A stretch of DNA of 6,490 bases, taken from contig CAMYNC010000180.1 in the NCBI GenBank assembly GCA_947259685.1, positions 1 to 6,490 on the forward strand, written 5' to 3'. The notes beneath the pieces were generated by a model. It was not told where the DNA came from. It saw only the letters and a program-made list of their open reading frames with translations, and ran no database searches. Shown here piece by piece: positions 1 to 5,345 of the stretch. The position numbers and the translations under genes were made by a program. How positions within the stretch are numbered: position 1 is the first letter of the stretch; each line of letters opens with the position of its first letter. Origin of the DNA: an uncultured Desulfuromonadales bacterium. GTDB lineage: Bacteria; Desulfobacterota; Desulfuromonadia; Desulfuromonadales; Geopsychrobacteraceae.

Positions 1-57
1 GGCTGGTACGGAAAGCATTACTTGTGTTGTGAGATGAATGTGAGATTCAGATGGTAG
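1..57 (+). CDS. Possible C-terminal end of an upstream gene (partial)
   Basis: Frame 1 is open from the window edge to a TAG at 55-57 and gives 18 residues rich in aromatic residues and cysteine (GWYGKHYLCCEMNVRFRW). It lies upstream of the first cassette-type repeat and on the same strand as the array, which is where the gene of a preceding cassette would end. The other two + frames close sooner, but 18 open codons can occur by chance. No family can be assigned. Confidence 0.22.
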   Translation, partial: GWYGKHYLCCEMNVRFRW

Positions 58-68
58 GGTTTGAGACT

Positions 69-81
69 GCCGCGAAGCGGC
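69..81 (+). other. Small GC-rich hairpin (GCCGC-GAA-GCGGC)
   Basis: A perfect 5-bp stem closes on a GAA triloop just upstream of the first cassette repeat. No T-run follows, so it is not a classical terminator. The same cGAAgc loop style recurs at 5310-5324. Its role is unknown; it may be an outer part of the cassette-end structure. Confidence 0.35.
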
Positions 82-100
82 TTACTTGAACCAAAGCAAT

Positions 101-200
101 GAACCGGACGGAAAATACGTCTGTGCTAGGCCAAAAAACAAAACCTAAAATTGCGGTGATGGCAAGGTCTTCGCGTCGCCGCCAGTTATCAGTAACCGTT
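101..200 (+). repeat. Cassette-associated repeat, copy A (attC-like candidate)
   Basis: This 100-bp repeat begins GAACCGGACGG and ends AGTAACCGTT. It is closely related to, and exactly as long as, the copy at 1836-1935. Its ends can pair: AACCGG-A-CGG (102-111) with CCGCCAGTT (179-187), with one mismatch and an unpaired A, as bulged bases occur in integron attC stems. Sequence after GTT (198-200) is unrelated to that after the other copies, as expected of a cassette junction. The core here reads GTTCGGC, one base off GTTRRRY. The repeat is open in the reading frame of the following gene, which can mislead start calling. Confidence 0.7.
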
Positions 201-234
201 CGGCACAATGAACATGAGACGTCTCTTCGGCGCC

Positions 235-243
235 AGGGAAGGA
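235..243 (+). promoter_or_regulatory. Ribosome binding site that sets the start of the first hydrolase
   Basis: AGGGAAGGA lies 5 bases before the ATG at 249. It supports translation from 249 and not from the in-frame ATG at 99, which lies at the edge of the upstream repeat. Confidence 0.7.
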
Positions 244-248
244 CCGAT

Positions 249-1424
249 ATGGTAAGAATCCTGATGGCGCTTTTGGTCGGCGTCTTCCTTGTTTTCAGCA
301 TCCTGAGTTGCGCGCCCGTGGTGGGTTCGCACGCGATAGGAGGAGCACACCAGCCCCAGTTCAATGTCGGCTATCAGGTCTTCGATCTCAAGTACCGAGA
401 GGACGAGCAGGAGCAAACACTCACCGTGGCCGTCTGGTATCCGACTGCGGCGCAGCCGAAGTCGCACAACTACGGGGGACCAACAGGCGGCAACGTTGCT
501 GTCAACGCAACGCCCCGTGCCGAAGGCGGCCCTTATCCTTTGCTGGTCTTTTCGCACGGGTACGGGGGCGGTGGCCTCGGCGCAGTGTTTTTTACCGAAG
601 CCCTTGCCGCTCGTGGCTGGATCGTGGCATGCCCGGACCACCATGACAAGCATTCGGCCGTCCGCATACGGACCGGCCAAGAGAAAGACTTCGACCGCCT
701 CGGTTTTCTGCAGTACGCCAAGGAGATAGCAGCTTCCGGTCCCGGTGACCGGGTCAAGTATCTATACCGGCTGGACGAGATGAGGCTCGTATTGGACCGC
801 CTGCTGACTTCCGATCTCTTCAGGAAATTAATCGACAGAGATCGTGTTGCTGTCGGGGGACACTCTTTTGGAGGATTCACGGCACTGGGGCTCAGCGGGA
901 CCATCGAGGAGCGCCATGATCCCCGCATCAAGGCCGTTTTGTTGTTCTCGACGGGGGCCGGTGGTTATCTGTTCGGGAAGGACGAGCTTGCTGCCGTGCG
1001 GATTCCATCCATGCTGTTCATGGGAGAACGAGAAGAAGACCAAATGCGCGGCTCCGAAACGATGTCGCAGCTTTCAGTCAAGATATACAGAAACGTATCG
1101 TCGCCGAAGTACTTCCTCGAGGTTAAGGGGGCCAACCATTTTTCGTTCAATAATCGCTTCGCGGACAACCGCTGGACGGGGCTACTGAGCGGCACTGAGG
1201 AGCAGTTCGAGGTTATTCGACGATACTCGATTGCTTTCTTGGAGAAGCACGTCGCTGGAAGAAGGGACTCCGACCACGTTCTGGAGCGGAGTGACCCACT
1301 GCTTACACGCTACGTTACGCAACCGGTTCCGGACGCATCCAAACAAAGTTTGGATGCGTCCCACGAGATAATGCGACACGCCGTACCAGATGCTCCAGCG
1401 GACGCGGACAAGCCGCGCCACTGA
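249..1424 (+). CDS. Alpha/beta hydrolase, probable lipoprotein (dienelactone hydrolase / PAF-acetylhydrolase-like)
   Basis: A 391-residue serine hydrolase, probably an esterase or lipase; the substrate is not known. The start at 249 is chosen because a strong ribosome site precedes it and the protein then opens with a hydrophobic signal segment ending in a lipobox-like ILSC, with Cys21 as possible lipid anchor. The frame stays open to 99, but those 50 codons read through the repeat. In the fold I see an oxyanion-loop SHGYGGGG (residues 102-109), the nucleophile elbow GHSFGG (204-209, Ser206), a likely acid in FMGEREED (about 258-264) and a likely catalytic His297 in GANHFSF. This order fits the dienelactone hydrolase / plasma PAF-acetylhydrolase superfamily. 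After about residue 335 the tail looks low in conserved features and includes residues 361-371, encoded by a perfect 14-bp hairpin. It is more GC-rich than the following genes. Family call is firm, enzyme activity is not. Confidence 0.85.
   Translation: MVRILMALLVGVFLVFSILSCAPVVGSHAIGGAHQPQFNVGYQVFDLKYREDEQEQTLTVAVWYPTAAQPKSHNYGGPTGGNVAVNATPRAEGGPYPLLVFSHGYGGGGLGAVFFTEALAARGWIVACPDHHDKHSAVRIRTGQEKDFDRLGFLQYAKEIAASGPGDRVKYLYRLDEMRLVLDRLLTSDLFRKLIDRDRVAVGGHSFGGFTALGLSGTIEERHDPRIKAVLLFSTGAGGYLFGKDELAAVRIPSMLFMGEREEDQMRGSETMSQLSVKIYRNVSSPKYFLEVKGANHFSFNNRFADNRWTGLLSGTEEQFEVIRRYSIAFLEKHVAGRRDSDHVLERSDPLLTRYVTQPVPDASKQSLDASHEIMRHAVPDAPADADKPRH
1331..1361 (+). other. Perfect 14-bp hairpin inside the 3' end of the hydrolase gene
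   Basis: GGACGCATCCAAAC (1331-1344) and GTTTGGATGCGTCC (1348-1361) are perfect reverse complements around an AAA loop. It falls in the tail of the hydrolase, 63 bases before the stop codon, and encodes PDASKQSLDAS. It may be an inserted or duplicated structure, or an mRNA stabilising or attenuating stem. No T-run follows it. Confidence 0.6.
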
Positions 1425-1482
1425 GCTTGGTCGTTGTGCTGCAACAATTTAGAAATAATGAATTAATACAAAAGGATGCATC

Positions 1483-1815
1483 ATGACAGATTTGACAAAG
1501 GGACAAAAAAAGCATCTTCGCGAACTCGCTGCAAAGTGTTACGAAAAAGAAATGTCTGCTGCCCTCAATGAACTCAATAAGCATTTTAAAAAATGGGAAT
1601 CCAAAGAAATAACCACTTGGGACCTAGATGAAAAAATCCATCACCACTACAAAGGAAAATCGAGAGATTTATACAAATTCTACGAACAGCTTAATGACCC
1701 AAGAATTGCAGTTGCACGTGCCATTGCAAATGAAATCATTGCAATTGAAGAGGTGAGGGATGATTGCAGGCCCATACTTGAGCGAACTGTAGAGTATTAC
1801 AATGAGATGAAATAA
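1483..1815 (+). CDS. Small conserved-type hypothetical protein, alpha-helical
   Basis: A 110-residue soluble protein without signal peptide or membrane segment, rich in Lys, Glu and His, predicted by eye to be largely helical. The N-terminus (TKGQKKHLRELAAKCYEKEM) and the middle (LDEKIHHHYKGKSRDLYKFY, residues 48-67) resemble a small uncharacterised proteobacterial family I recall only as hypothetical proteins. No catalytic motif is evident. The start at 1483 is supported by AAAAGGA at 1470-1476, 6 bases upstream. It lies 58 bases after the first hydrolase with no cassette repeat between them, and its own repeat follows 20 bases after the stop. It is much more AT-rich than the upstream gene, which suggests a separate origin. 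It could act on the neighbouring hydrolase or be independent cargo; function is unknown. Confidence 0.85.
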   Translation: MTDLTKGQKKHLRELAAKCYEKEMSAALNELNKHFKKWESKEITTWDLDEKIHHHYKGKSRDLYKFYEQLNDPRIAVARAIANEIIAIEEVRDDCRPILERTVEYYNEMK

Positions 1816-1835
1816 AAGCAGCAGAACAATAAAAT

Positions 1836-1935
1836 GATCCGGACGGAAAATACGTCTATGCAAAATTGAAAAGCAAAATCTAAAATTACGGTGGGTCACG
1901 CAAGTTCGCGTCGCCGCCGGTTATCGTGAACCGTT
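1836..1935 (+). repeat. Cassette-associated repeat, copy B (best attC-like match)
   Basis: A 100-bp copy with the same ends as copy A, intact, following the small hypothetical gene. CCGGACGG at 1839-1846 can pair with CCGCCGG at 1914-1920 with a bulged A. The junction reads GTTAGGT (1933-1939), an exact match to the integron core GTTRRRY. CGGTT-ATCGTG-AACCG near its right end (1918-1933) forms a further short inverted repeat. The left R''-type core (RYYYAAC) is not clear, so attC identity stays tentative. Confidence 0.7.
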
Positions 1936-1963
1936 AGGTGCAAAAAAATAAATAGGTAACAAG

Positions 1964-2377
1964 ATGTGGATGTTGGAATATAAAAAAGACAGTTGGTGGT
2001 TTTGGCTTGTCACCGCCATTCTTCTGTCGTTCGGTATCTTGGGTGCGCCCTTGTTTTTCAAATTGGCAATTTTTCTAACGATCATCCAAACAATCTACTT
2101 TTCCATCAAGTTGAAAAATATAATTTCATTTCCAATACAAGTGAGAGTTTGCTACCTCGGCTTACTATTAATTTCCCAGCCCCAAATACTTCAATGGCTT
2201 TACTGGGTCCCAACTATCGGCACGTGGGCGCAGGTTCTTGTTGGCTACTGCCTCATGGCACGTTGCGTTTCAATGTTTCCATGGAATAGGGAAGAAGACT
2301 TTTCGTTTCAATATTTCAAAAACACAATATTTTCACGACCAGTCCACGGGAGCATTAAGCAGGAGCAAATGGCATAA
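1964..2377 (+). CDS. Small inner-membrane protein of unknown function
   Basis: A 137-residue integral membrane protein. Hydrophobic segments are visible at about residues 11-29, 31-48, 58-72 and 84-101, so about four helices, with a Trp-rich first segment (SWWFWLVTAILL). A polar cytoplasmic or periplasmic tail follows (FPWNREEDFSFQYFKNTIF, then SRPVHGSIKQ). The WNR and PV.GS pattern in the tail recalls an unnamed family of small proteobacterial membrane proteins, in which the tail is the natural end, so the gene seems complete. The start at 1964 lies 29 bases after the repeat junction, with only a weak site (AGGT); the ATG at 1970 is an alternative. The gene is promoterless and AT-rich, like cassette cargo. 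An IS-like end begins about 10 bases after the stop. Its role is unknown. Confidence 0.85.
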   Translation: MWMLEYKKDSWWFWLVTAILLSFGILGAPLFFKLAIFLTIIQTIYFSIKLKNIISFPIQVRVCYLGLLLISQPQILQWLYWVPTIGTWAQVLVGYCLMARCVSMFPWNREEDFSFQYFKNTIFSRPVHGSIKQEQMA

Positions 2378-2387
2378 AGTACTGAAC

Positions 2388-2430
2388 GGGGACATAGTTA
2401 ACAAAGCGTTCTGGGTACATAGGTAACACT
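2388..2430 (+). mobile_element. Possible insertion-sequence end remnant (IS481-like)
   Basis: Two related direct repeats, GGACATAGTTAACA (2390-2403) and GGTACATAGGTAACA (2414-2428), lie about 24 bases apart. From memory, paired GTTACCTATGT-type repeats occur at the ends of IS481-family elements, where the transposase binds. No transposase gene is nearby, so this would be a scar or one leftover end. The family name is a recollection and was not verified. Confidence 0.4.
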
Positions 2431-2466
2431 TTTCGTCGTATCCGGAGGTTGCCAATTTTATTTTCT

Positions 2467-2674
2467 CCCCATGTGAGTGCTGCCGAAAGAAGGGGAGGTT
2501 CAGCCAACAGCCCAGGGACGGATGTCTGAGCGAAGCGAGTTTTCGTATCCTTGCTGGCTGGAAATTGCCGGAGAGAGGGAACCCCGAAGGGGCAAACGGT
2601 GGGCGCATCTTTTTGGTTACTTTCTCTCGGGCGATCAGAGAAAGTAACTCGCCTGGCGGGGCGACTCCCGCCGA
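2467..2674 (+). repeat. 208-bp structured element, copy 1
   Basis: This stretch is closely similar, end to end and at equal length, to 3530-3737. It holds nested inverted repeats: CCCC-GAA-GGGG (2582-2592), GTTACTTTCTCT with AGAGAAAGTAAC (2616-2627 / 2637-2648, 12 bp perfect, 9-base loop) and GGCGGG with CCCGCC (2655-2660 / 2667-2672). Its left half also pairs (CAGC...GGAT with ATCC...GCTG around a GCGAAGC core). Open frames on the minus strand here (with SLRHPSLGCWL) recur in both copies and are by-products of the repeat. It may be a non-autonomous mobile element or a structured RNA. I recall similar hairpins between genes in gamma- and betaproteobacteria. Confidence 0.75.
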
Positions 2675-2716
2675 GGTAGTCTCTCTAGGACAGTTAGACA
2701 GTTGTGGACGTTAAGA

Positions 2717-2739
2717 GCCGCCGGTGATCATGAACCGTT
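2717..2739 (+). repeat. Cassette-associated repeat, copy D (right end only)
   Basis: GCCGCCGGTGATCATGAACC followed by GTT matches the last 23 bases of the cassette repeat. The left part is not recognisable upstream; a weak TATCCGGAGG at 2439-2448, on the other side of the structured element, might be its remnant. The lipase-like gene starts 13 bases after the GTT, as at a cassette junction, although the core GTTATGG fits GTTRRRY poorly. Confidence 0.55.
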
Positions 2740-2752
2740 ATGGATTTGAAGC

Positions 2753-3439
2753 ATGAAAATCATTGCAATACTAATATTTCTTCTCATCCCCCTGCAGGCA
2801 CATTCATCATGCGTTGTTCTCCTTCATGGCTTAGCTCGATCTGACAGCTCCATGAAGATACTTGAGAATGAACTTCAGGAGCAGGACTTTCAAACAGTTA
2901 ACGTAGACTATCCCTCAAGGGACTACACCATAGAGGTGCTAGCGGAAAAAACCATACCGCCGGCGCTTGAGCAGTGTTCAACTGATGACGATATTTATTT
3001 TGTAACCCACTCAATGGGCGGGATACTAGTTCGCCAATATTTGGCCAATCATACAATTCCAAATCTACGCCGCGTTGTTATGCTCGGCCCTCCTAACAAG
3101 GGGAGTGAGGTAGTAGACAAATTGAAAAACATCCCTGGTTTTCATTTCATAAATGGTGACGCTGGAATGCAACTCGGCACAGGTGAAATGAGCATTCCAA
3201 GCAAACTCGGCAAGGCAGAATTTGATGTGGGAATTATTGCAGGAACAAAAAGCATAAACTGGATTTTGTCCTTGATCATACCGAGTACTGATGATGGAAA
3301 GGTTTCAATCGAAAGAACAAAACTAGAAGGCATGAATGACCATATTGAAATGGAAACCTCTCACCCGTTTATGATGAAAAATCAAAAAGTCATTGCTCAG
3401 GTCATTCATTACCTGAAAAACGGTGAGTTTGAGCGGTAA
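2753..3439 (+). CDS. Secreted lipase/esterase-like alpha/beta hydrolase
   Basis: A 228-residue serine hydrolase with an N-terminal signal peptide (MKIIAILIFLLIPLQAHS), so probably periplasmic or secreted. The oxyanion-hole motif LLHGLARS is at residues 23-30, the nucleophile motif THSMGG at 85-90 (Ser87), and LGPPNKGSE at 111-119 is the segment typical of triacylglycerol-lipase-like proteins. DDGKVSIERT (180-189) probably supplies the acid (Asp181), and SHPFMM (203-208) the catalytic His204. The triad is complete and the length is normal for the compact lipase/PGAP1-like group, so the gene should be functional. The start at 2753 follows the repeat junction by 13 bases, with a weak GGA at 2742-2744. 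The protein is unrelated in sequence to the hydrolase at 249-1424 beyond the shared fold. A split cassette repeat follows 17 bases after the stop. Natural substrate is unknown. Confidence 0.9.
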   Translation: MKIIAILIFLLIPLQAHSSCVVLLHGLARSDSSMKILENELQEQDFQTVNVDYPSRDYTIEVLAEKTIPPALEQCSTDDDIYFVTHSMGGILVRQYLANHTIPNLRRVVMLGPPNKGSEVVDKLKNIPGFHFINGDAGMQLGTGEMSIPSKLGKAEFDVGIIAGTKSINWILSLIIPSTDDGKVSIERTKLEGMNDHIEMETSHPFMMKNQKVIAQVIHYLKNGEFER

Positions 3440-3456
3440 AAAGGCGCCAAATCAAT

Positions 3457-3524
3457 GAACCGGACGGAAAATGTTTCTGCGCTAAATTGTAAAGAAAATC
3501 GAAAATTGCGGTGGGTCATGCAAG
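3457..3524 (+). repeat. Cassette-associated repeat, copy C, left part
   Basis: The 68 bases from GAACCGGACGG to CATGCAAG match the left two-thirds of copies A and B. The match stops at 3524, where a C-run and the second structured element begin. The right third resumes after 3767. The last 16 bases (3509-3524) are repeated with two mismatches at 3767-3782. Confidence 0.75.
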
Positions 3525-3529
3525 TCCCC

Positions 3530-3737
3530 CCCCATGTGAGTGCCGCCGATAGAAGGGGATTTTCAGCCAGCAGCCCAGGGACGGATGTCTGAGCGAAGCG
3601 AGTTTTCGTATCCTTGCTGGATGGAAATCTCCGCAGTGAGGGAACCCCGCAGGGGCAAACGGTGGGCGCATCTCTTTGGTTACTTTCTCTCGGGCGATCA
3701 GAGAAAGTAACTCGCCTGGCGGGGCGAATCCCGCCGA
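3530..3737 (+). repeat. 208-bp structured element, copy 2
   Basis: The second copy has the same length and order of stems as 2467-2674: CCCC-GCA-GGGG (3645-3655), the perfect 12-bp stem 3679-3690 / 3700-3711 with an identical 9-base loop, and GGCGGG/CCCGCC (3718-3735). The differences lie mainly in loops and spacers (for example GAA versus GCA between CCCC and GGGG), which suggests that the stems are conserved. It lies inside a cassette repeat, so it entered after that repeat existed. It is preceded by an 8-base C-run (3526-3533). Confidence 0.75.
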
Positions 3738-3766
3738 AAATGATTTAATGGTGTAAGGGGTATTCA

Positions 3767-3812
3767 CGGTGAGTCACGCAAGCTCGCGTCGCCGCCGGTT
3801 ATCTTTACCGTT
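3767..3812 (+). repeat. Cassette-associated repeat, copy C, right part
   Basis: CGGTGAGTCACGCAAG (3767-3782) followed by the conserved CTCGCGTCGCCGCCGGTTAT and ending in ACCGTT (3807-3812). Joined to 3457-3524 with one copy of the 16-bp overlap, it rebuilds a repeat of about 98 bases, almost the size of intact copies. AACCGGACGG (3458-3467) pairs with CCGCCGGTT (3792-3800) across the insertion with only the bulged A. The core GTTGAGG deviates from GTTRRRY. Confidence 0.7.
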
Positions 3813-3851
3813 GAGGCTGTAGAAAAATCTCGTTAGCCCGCAGGAATTAAT

Positions 3852-4271
3852 ATGGAAATCAAATTTTCAGAAATTGATACCGCATTCACGTTTGTAAGTT
3901 TCGGTGCTCAGTACGAACACTATGCCTACCTCAATAAAAAGACCGGTGAAACTTATTACGTGTCCGAACTTGGTGATTCCGATGAAGACATTCCAGAAGA
4001 TCTTTACGAGAATGAAGACTACATTGAAATACCCCATAAAAATGATCTTAATTTAGGGCGCAATTTGGTCTTCGACTTCGTTGCGAGTCGTCTCCCAGAA
4101 GAAATAGACAGAGTACAAAACTACTTCAGAAAAAGGGGCGCGTATTCGCGCTTCAAGGATCTACTTGAAAGAAAAGAACTACTTGATGAATGGCATCAAT
4201 TTGAAAATGAGCAAACCGAAAAAGAACTACGGAATTGGTGCAAAATCAATAAAATCAAAATAGAGGGTTAA
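3852..4271 (+). CDS. UPF0158 family protein
   Basis: A 139-residue acidic, soluble protein that I assign to the uncharacterised UPF0158 family. The characteristic order is present: an N-terminal strand with YLNKKTGETYYVSE (residues 26-39), an acidic stretch (DSDEDIPEDLYENEDYIEIP, 42-61), a helix VFDFVASRLPEEIDR (73-87), the signature RGAYSRFKDLL (95-105) and LDEWHQFENE (111-120), then a basic tail. Length is typical, with no sign of truncation. The start at 3852 is supported by AGGA at 3842-3845, 6 bases upstream. It begins 39 bases after the ACCGTT of the split repeat, so it occupies a cassette-like position; from memory UPF0158 members are common among integron cassettes. No molecular function is established. 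No clear cassette repeat follows it, so the recognisable array ends here. Confidence 0.85.
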   Translation: MEIKFSEIDTAFTFVSFGAQYEHYAYLNKKTGETYYVSELGDSDEDIPEDLYENEDYIEIPHKNDLNLGRNLVFDFVASRLPEEIDRVQNYFRKRGAYSRFKDLLERKELLDEWHQFENEQTEKELRNWCKINKIKIEG

Positions 4272-4328
4272 CCGCTTAAATGAAATAAGCAGACTCTTCA
4301 CTTAAAATTAAGTAGTAATTAGATTTGA

Positions 4329-4625
4329 CATTTAGCATCGCCACCCGTCGTTTGCAAAGGTAGCAGGTTACACACAAAAATTGAGCGGCAAAGGAGTCTT
4401 ATAAAGTCCCACCAGGTTCATGTTCGGATTGAGGATGCCTATCCCCAATCCCAGGACAAACGAATCGAACTCTCTGAAATTCGCTCCGGATCATCGTCCG
4501 GGCTAAAGCGGGAGGAAAACCTGGCTTTCTGGGAGGGTGTAGTGCCCGCTGGTAAATCTAGTAGTATCGGCTTCGGCTATATGGTGACATTTCCTGCGGA
4601 TATGGAGATTAGCCTGGGTCGGTAG
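4329..4625 (+). pseudogene. 3' fragment of a DUF4139 (mucoidy-inhibitor MuiA-like) gene
   Basis: The frame open from 4329 to the TAG at 4623-4625 has no good start codon or ribosome site. From about 4407 its translation looks like real protein: HVRIEDAYPQSQDKRIELSE, then LAFWEGVVPAGKSSSIGFGY and MVTFPADMEISL just before the stop. The pattern (VSQDKRIEV, a W..V.AG..... FGY.V.FP.D stretch) matches the C-terminus of DUF4139 proteins, which are usually several hundred residues long. Here only about 70-90 residues remain, so the front is lost, and AYPQSQDK suggests a small internal deletion. Residues before about 4400 may be unrelated. It marks an old deletion or insertion border. The family call is from memory of the motif. 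Confidence 0.55.
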
Positions 4626-4711
4626 CAAACTTAAGTCATTTCAAGCAATGTCTCTGGAATTCTTTAATTCTGTCGAACGAGAGCATAGTTGATCTTTTAT
4701 GGTCGGTTAAG

Positions 4712-4740
4712 AAATTGGTCAGTAAGACTTTGGCCAATTT
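4712..4740 (+). terminator. Stem-loop, possible terminator
   Basis: AAATTGGTCA (4712-4721) pairs with TGGCCAATTT (4731-4740) over 10 bp including one G-U, with a 9-base loop, followed by TATCATTTC. The T-rich side is imperfect, so termination is only possible. Confidence 0.3.
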
Positions 4741-5135
4741 TATCATTTCAGACACGTAAACTCTCGTCAAATATTTGAATGGCTGTAGGGCAGGGGAGTA
4801 CCGAAATCCCTAGGCGGCAGGGGTTGCTGAACTAAAGCAATAAGGTAGAGGAATCCTTGGAGAGCTCCGGCCGATCCTTTTTTGATTTTTCCTTTCTCCC
4901 GAGGTCGGTTCCACACCCTCAGCGGGCTTCGAACCCCTAAAGACAACGAGCCCAACCAGTGATTTTTATCGCAGGACCTTGCCGCTAAGAAAATGGCAAC
5001 AGCAACGCTACAGGCGATGATGGAAACATCCCCCCGATTGTGGTCTCTGCAAAGGGGAGGGCGGTAGTTCCTAATAATACAGCATCTGTATATTGATTCG
5101 CCCACCAACTGGGGACAGATCGAGTCCTCTTCTGT

Positions 5136-5158
5136 GCCCCTCAATTCTGGAGGGGGGC
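5136..5158 (+). terminator. GC-rich stem-loop, possible terminator
   Basis: GCCCCTC (5136-5142) pairs with GAGGGGGGC (5150-5158), with one or two spare Gs, and is followed by TTTGTAT. The stem is strong but the T-tract short. No gene clearly ends just upstream. Confidence 0.3.
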
Positions 5159-5309
5159 TTTGTATCACAAATTATCCAATCAAGCTCTTCTTTACAGAGT
5201 GCCTTTGTGCCGTTCCGGCAGAAAGTGAGCCCTTCTTATAAGGCCCAATGACCCGGTAGCTGAGATAAGTGCCAACTTTTTATATGATGTGTTTCCAAGG
5301 CGGGGTTTT

Positions 5310-5336
5310 GGGCGCGAAGCGCCCTGAGCGATTTTT
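5310..5336 (+). terminator. Strong hairpin plus T-run upstream of the 241-residue gene
   Basis: GGGCGC-GAA-GCGCCC (5310-5324) is a perfect 6-bp stem on a tight GAA loop. TGAGCGA and then a run of six Ts (5332-5337) follow. The T-run lies some 7 bases from the stem, so it is an imperfect intrinsic terminator. If active it would insulate the next gene from upstream transcription. Confidence 0.4.
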
Positions 5337-5345
5337 TGGGAAGGA

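Larger units (their letters stand above)
4626..5309. other. Gene-poor stretch with scattered hairpins
   Basis: No convincing gene is seen in about 680 bases on either strand. The longest open frame is on the minus strand (4767-5168, GTG start, no ribosome site, unusual composition) and is probably not coding. The stretch does contain inverted repeats at 4712-4740, 5077-5091 and 5136-5158. A TGAACTAAAGCAAT at 4828-4841 resembles the bases just before copy A (87-100), perhaps a worn cassette-repeat border. It is best read as decayed sequence between the cassette array and the next gene. Confidence 0.5.

Noticed and set aside
1434..1461. Promoter between the hydrolase and the 110-residue gene (TTGTGC ... 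TAATGA)
   Set aside because: Both hexamers are poor matches in AT-rich DNA; not distinguishable from chance.
2333..2608. Minus-strand open frame over the first structured element (and its partner at 3516-3767)
   Set aside because: The shared SLRHPSLGCWL-type peptides simply translate the repeated, hairpin-rich DNA; no ribosome site or known family.
101..3812. CRISPR array
   Set aside because: Repeats are about 100 bp, spaced by whole genes, and imperfect; no short regular spacers or cas genes.
4828..4841. Another cassette-repeat border
   Set aside because: Only 14 bases resemble the sequence before copy A, and the diagnostic CCGGACGG does not follow.
4915..4950. tRNA-like T-arm on the minus strand (GGGGTTCGAAGCCC)
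   Set aside because: Only three base pairs of the T-stem form, and no anticodon or acceptor arm is found around it.
5077..5091. ATACAG-CAT-CTGTAT palindrome as a LexA box
   Set aside because: The half-sites are in the wrong order and spacing for the CTGT-N8-ACAG box, and no gene starts nearby.
4767..5168. 133-residue minus-strand open frame
   Set aside because: GTG start without a ribosome site, composition unlike a normal protein and no recognisable motif; probably chance in decayed sequence.
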